A DNA stretch of 7,736 nt from the NCBI GenBank assembly GCA_051819745.1, contig JBNJGO010000038.1, positions 1 to 7,736 of the forward strand, read 5' to 3'. The position numbers and the translations under genes are program-made. This stretch comes from SKGA01 sp051819745 (GTDB taxonomy: Archaea > Nanobdellota > Nanobdellia > Woesearchaeales > SKGA01). The notes under the pieces are model-generated. The model was given only the letters and a program-made list of their open reading frames with translations, did no database searches and was not told where the DNA came from. Shown in pieces: positions 5,554 to 7,736 of the stretch (its first letter is position 1; the number at the start of each line of letters is the position of its first letter).

Positions 5554-6128
5554 AAACAATAAAACAACAACCAAAAGTAAAACCCTGGTGGGTAATTCTA
5601 GGAATACTCGTACTCCTTGTTCTTATCACTTGGGGAAGTTTTAACGGTCTGGTCTCGAGAGAAGAGAATGTCGACCGTGCATGGGCGAACGTTGAATCCG
5701 ATTATCAACGAAGAGCGGACCTTATTCCAAACTTAGTAAGTACTGTGAAAGGCTATACTCAGCAAGAAAAAGATGTTTTACAATCAGTGACTGAAGCAAG
5801 AACATCCTGGCAGAATGCTGGATCGCAGGAAGCTAAAATGTCTGCTGCAAATGAAATGGATGGTGCTTTATCGCGATTGCTTGTAACAGTTGAAGCATAT
5901 CCTGATCTGAAATCAAGTGAGAATTTCTTGTCTCTTCAAGACGAGCTTGCTGGAACTGAAAACAGGATTTCAGTATCAAGAAAACGATATAATGAAGCTG
6001 TAATGAACTACAACAAGAAAGTTAGACGATTCCCATCAAATATTATTGCTTCAATGTTTGGTTTTGAAAAAGAAGATATGTTTGAAGCTGAAGAAGGCGC
6101 AGACCAAGCTCCTGACGTGGAATTCTAA
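5550..6128 (+). CDS. lemA: LemA family membrane protein
   Basis: The 192-residue protein has normal family length. A basic N-terminus is followed by one membrane helix (about 14-31, WVILGILVLLVLITWGS). The LemA helical domain then begins with the hallmark ENVDRAWANVESDYQRRADL (39-58) and IPNLVSTVKGY (59-69), and continues through AYPDLKSSENF (116-126), LQDELAGTENRIS (129-141), RKRYNEAVMNYN (144-155) and FPSNIIASMFGF (161-172). The C-terminus is acidic. LemA proteins are single-pass membrane proteins with a long alpha-helical bundle; their molecular role is poorly defined, but they often neighbour TPM/YgcG genes. Here the gene is last in the operon, overlaps the zinc-ribbon gene by 4 bases, and is followed by a T-rich terminator. 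No family-conserved block appears to be missing. Confidence 0.96.
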   Translation: MKTIKQQPKVKPWWVILGILVLLVLITWGSFNGLVSREENVDRAWANVESDYQRRADLIPNLVSTVKGYTQQEKDVLQSVTEARTSWQNAGSQEAKMSAANEMDGALSRLLVTVEAYPDLKSSENFLSLQDELAGTENRISVSRKRYNEAVMNYNKKVRRFPSNIIASMFGFEKEDMFEAEEGADQAPDVEF

Positions 6129-6131
6129 ATA

Positions 6132-6174
6132 TTTTTTATTTTTTTCTTCTTTTTATTTCTTTATTGCTTTTTTT
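6132..6174 (+). terminator. T-rich terminator of the pilin-TPM-ZnR-LemA operon
   Basis: Immediately after the lemA stop there are T runs of 6, 7, 5 and 7 with few interruptions and no hairpin. It closes the four-gene operon in the 64-base convergent gap with the NFACT-R gene. Confidence 0.7.
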
Positions 6175-6192
6175 AATTAAAACATTTTGATA

Positions 6193-7065
6193 TTATTTTC
6201 TTCGACGTTCTTTACGAACTTTACAACCACCGCTTGGCAGGCTTTGTACGATGGTGTCTAGAGGGACGTCTATTTCTGTCTGCTCACGCAGTGTCATTCT
6301 TATTTTTTTTGCAGTATTGCTTGTTTTCTCATCGCCTTGATCTATAATCAAAAATCCTTTAGCAAGTTTTTCGACAGCCGACTTCGGCCCTGCCATAAAA
6401 AAAGGTTCTTTCTCTTCCGGTTGTATGATGCCTGCACTATATATCATATTGGGATCGAGATATGTTGTTTTTCCTCGAATCATAAAACTACCCTTTCCCA
6501 TAAACTCTCCGGCTTCAGCTTCCTTAGAAACTTGCTCTGGACTGACATAAAAGGTGTTGGTTGTTTGCAATCCGCGCTTCCACGCTTTAGAGTGAATTGC
6601 AGTAAATGACGCTGCTTCTTGAAGTGTTTGATTGCCAGGTTTTTCTGGACGATTCTTAACAAATGATTCGCCAAGAATTCTTTTAACATCCTCGTCATCT
6701 TGTTTTATAACAACAAAAGGACTTCCTGCCATATCGGTGTGAAATACTATATCATTATTATCAGTGTGTTTCTTGATAATAATCTCATTAGTGGTTGCGT
6801 CTCTTGCGCCGACTACAAGAAATCCTTCACTTGAAATGAACCATTTGAATTTATCAAACCATCGCTTCTTACTTTGATCGATTTTTTTTATAGAACTTTC
6901 TATATCTACTTGCTGTGCTTTTTCATCGGCTTTCGCTTGCTTTTTCTTGAATTCTTCAAGCGTTCTTTTAGCTCCTTCAATCTTTTTTTTCGCTTTTTTT
7001 GATTTCTCAAAATATTCTGCAGCGTTTTCTTCAACTGATTTAGTAATGTCAATAGCGATTTTCAT
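6193..7065 (-). CDS. Stand-alone NFACT-R (DUF814) protein, C-terminal half of RqcH/NEMF
   Basis: The 290-residue protein begins with a highly charged coiled coil (about 9-60, SVEENAAEYFEKSKKAKKKI then GAKRTLEEF), matching the end of the middle coiled coil of RqcH/NEMF/Rqc2. The NFACT-R domain follows at about 68-215: WFDKFKWFISSEGFLVVGARD, NEIIIKKHTDNNDIVFHTDM, EAASFTAIHSKAW, FYVSPEQVSKEAEAGEF and GKGSFMIRG. Full-length archaeal RqcH proteins are about twice as long and have an N-terminal NFACT-N domain with helix-hairpin-helix; both are absent. The reading frame closes about 50 bases upstream and the next gene is unrelated, so this is a genuinely separate gene. In RqcH/Rqc2, NFACT-R contacts the ribosome and nascent-chain tRNA during rescue of stalled 50S subunits. 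Residues about 216-290 add a region ending in the basic VRKERRRK. The ATG at 7065 is the only plausible start. Confidence 0.93.
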   Translation of the reverse strand: MKIAIDITKSVEENAAEYFEKSKKAKKKIEGAKRTLEEFKKKQAKADEKAQQVDIESSIKKIDQSKKRWFDKFKWFISSEGFLVVGARDATTNEIIIKKHTDNNDIVFHTDMAGSPFVVIKQDDEDVKRILGESFVKNRPEKPGNQTLQEAASFTAIHSKAWKRGLQTTNTFYVSPEQVSKEAEAGEFMGKGSFMIRGKTTYLDPNMIYSAGIIQPEEKEPFFMAGPKSAVEKLAKGFLIIDQGDEKTSNTAKKIRMTLREQTEIDVPLDTIVQSLPSGGCKVRKERRRK

Positions 7066-7087
7066 ATTGATAGAAAAAGAAGAGGTT

Positions 7088-7099
7088 ATAATTAAATAT
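7088..7099 (-). promoter_or_regulatory. TATA-like promoter for the NFACT-R gene
   Basis: The minus strand reads ATATTTAATTAT, centred about 28 bases before the ATG at 7065, which would give a nearly leaderless transcript. No Shine-Dalgarno sequence precedes the ATG. A second TATA-like sequence, TTATAAAAA on the minus strand (7124-7132), would instead give a leader of about 35 bases. Confidence 0.5.
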
Positions 7100-7176
7100 T
7101 TGTCTAATTTTCACCACATCACCTTTTTATAATGGTGTTTAAGATAAGAGTTGTTCTAAATGTATGTTTATGATTC

Positions 7177-7728
7177 TTAATAATTCGAAAGATATGTTGG
7201 GACGAATTCTTTTGATGTCATGTCGTTGTTGATAATGTTGTGCTGTACTCGCTCTATAGAATTTTTGTACTCTCTATTATTTCCTATTTCGTTGAAGAGC
7301 GCATAATGTTCTTTTTTAAGTTCGTCATCTAAAATATTCTTTCGAACCTTTCCTTCGATAAAATTTATTTGCTGTTTTTGCGAGGAAGATATTTTCTTAT
7401 TGTTACGGATGATTTTACTGGTCAAAGCCCCTAATTCAGTACCGATATACGCGCTCGCGACACTTGAAGCACAGTATGCGCCGTTTATTGGTGTATCAAT
7501 CAGTCCTCCAACAATGGCTTGCGCAGTAGTGTTAATAACGCCGTATTTCACAGGTATAATTCCTTTGTAGAATATATTTCTTTTTGATTTGTGTTTGTCT
7601 TCAATCTCGAATTCTTTTTTTACTTCAGTTTCAAATCCTTTTCTTTTGTCGAGAATATATCCGTTTCGTATTCCTGCTATGAATGTCGCTATGTTTCCAA
7701 CGATTCCTGTGATGTATTCTGGTTCCAT
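7177..7728 (-). CDS. Hypothetical protein with Gly/Ala-rich hydrophobic segments
   Basis: I do not recognise this 183-residue protein. It has a weakly hydrophobic, Gly-rich N-terminal segment (YITGIVGNIATFIAGI, 5-20), a basic/acidic charged linker (28-50), and a second small-residue-rich stretch at 56-107 (GIIPVKYGVINTTAQAIVGG, then YCASSVASAYIGTELGAL). The C-terminal part (108-183) is charged and helix-prone. The GxxxG-like spacing and small residues suggest packed helices, possibly membrane-inserted or membrane-lying hairpins, rather than a classical enzyme fold; this is inference. The ATG at 7728 is 8 bases from the window edge. The frame stays open to the edge, so a longer N-terminus is possible. 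It is co-oriented with the NFACT-R gene but 111 bases upstream of it, and that gap carries promoter-like sequence, so they need not share a transcript. No T-rich terminator follows it. Confidence 0.6.
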   Translation of the reverse strand: MEPEYITGIVGNIATFIAGIRNGYILDKRKGFETEVKKEFEIEDKHKSKRNIFYKGIIPVKYGVINTTAQAIVGGLIDTPINGAYCASSVASAYIGTELGALTSKIIRNNKKISSSQKQQINFIEGKVRKNILDDELKKEHYALFNEIGNNREYKNSIERVQHNIINNDMTSKEFVPTYLSNY

Positions 7729-7736
7729 TACATCGT

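Noticed and set aside
3970..6128. Possibility that the TPM/zinc-ribbon/LemA operon is an antiviral defence island
   Set aside because: No nuclease, helicase, NTPase, toxin-antitoxin or other effector domain is present, and the neighbours are core translation and RNA genes.
6337..6609. 90-codon plus-strand ORF opposite the NFACT-R gene
   Set aside because: It is antisense to the conserved NFACT-R domain; its Cys/Phe-rich sequence matches no known family.
7052..7116. 21-codon minus-strand ORF starting at GTG, just after an AGGTGAT sequence
   Set aside because: The spacing from AGGTGAT to the GTG is only 3 bases, the ORF overlaps the NFACT-R start, and it would lie upstream of or across the likely transcription start. 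It is better explained as chance.

Overview
The window is AT-rich (about one third G+C by eye) and archaeal. The evidence is an archaeal/eukaryotic-type Cbf5 with a PUA domain, a class III (pilin-like) signal peptide, TATA boxes about 25-30 bp upstream of start codons, T-rich terminators without hairpins, and an NFACT-R protein of the archaeal/eukaryotic NEMF kind. The class II lysyl-tRNA synthetase, the very acidic C-terminally anchored surface protein, and the split NFACT protein together fit the DPANN archaea (Woesearchaeota/Pacearchaeota-like). That placement is inference from gene content.

Layout. 1-987 (+): the 3' part of a secreted, acidic, C-terminally membrane-anchored surface protein, with a long T-tract terminator. 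1175-2167 (-): cbf5, the catalytic subunit of the H/ACA pseudouridylation RNP, converging on the surface gene. 2264-3757 (+): lysS, class II lysyl-tRNA synthetase, divergent from cbf5 across a 96-bp spacer with a TATA-like element for each gene. 3758-3969: a T-rich spacer with a possible 53-codon minus-strand ORF and a short inverted repeat. 3970-6128 (+): a tightly packed four-gene operon encoding a pilin-like secreted protein, a TPM-domain (YgcG-like) membrane protein, a TFIIB-type zinc-ribbon protein and LemA. 6193-7065 (-): a stand-alone coiled-coil plus NFACT-R protein, the C-terminal half of an RqcH/NEMF-like factor. 7177-7728 (-): a hypothetical protein with Gly/Ala-rich hydrophobic segments.

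How the genes fit together. cbf5, lysS and the NFACT-R gene are translation and RNA genes, each apparently with its own promoter. The four-gene operon is a cell-envelope module. LemA and TPM proteins are frequent neighbours in bacteria; here they share a transcript with a zinc-ribbon protein and a pilin-like protein.

Translation starts are of two kinds. Promoter-proximal genes have a TATA element about 28 bp before the ATG, which implies leaderless mRNAs. The three downstream operon genes each carry the same AGGTGA Shine-Dalgarno sequence 4-6 nt before the ATG. I found no tRNA, rRNA, CRISPR array, insertion sequence or clear defence system, and no gene-free stretch longer than about 215 bases.
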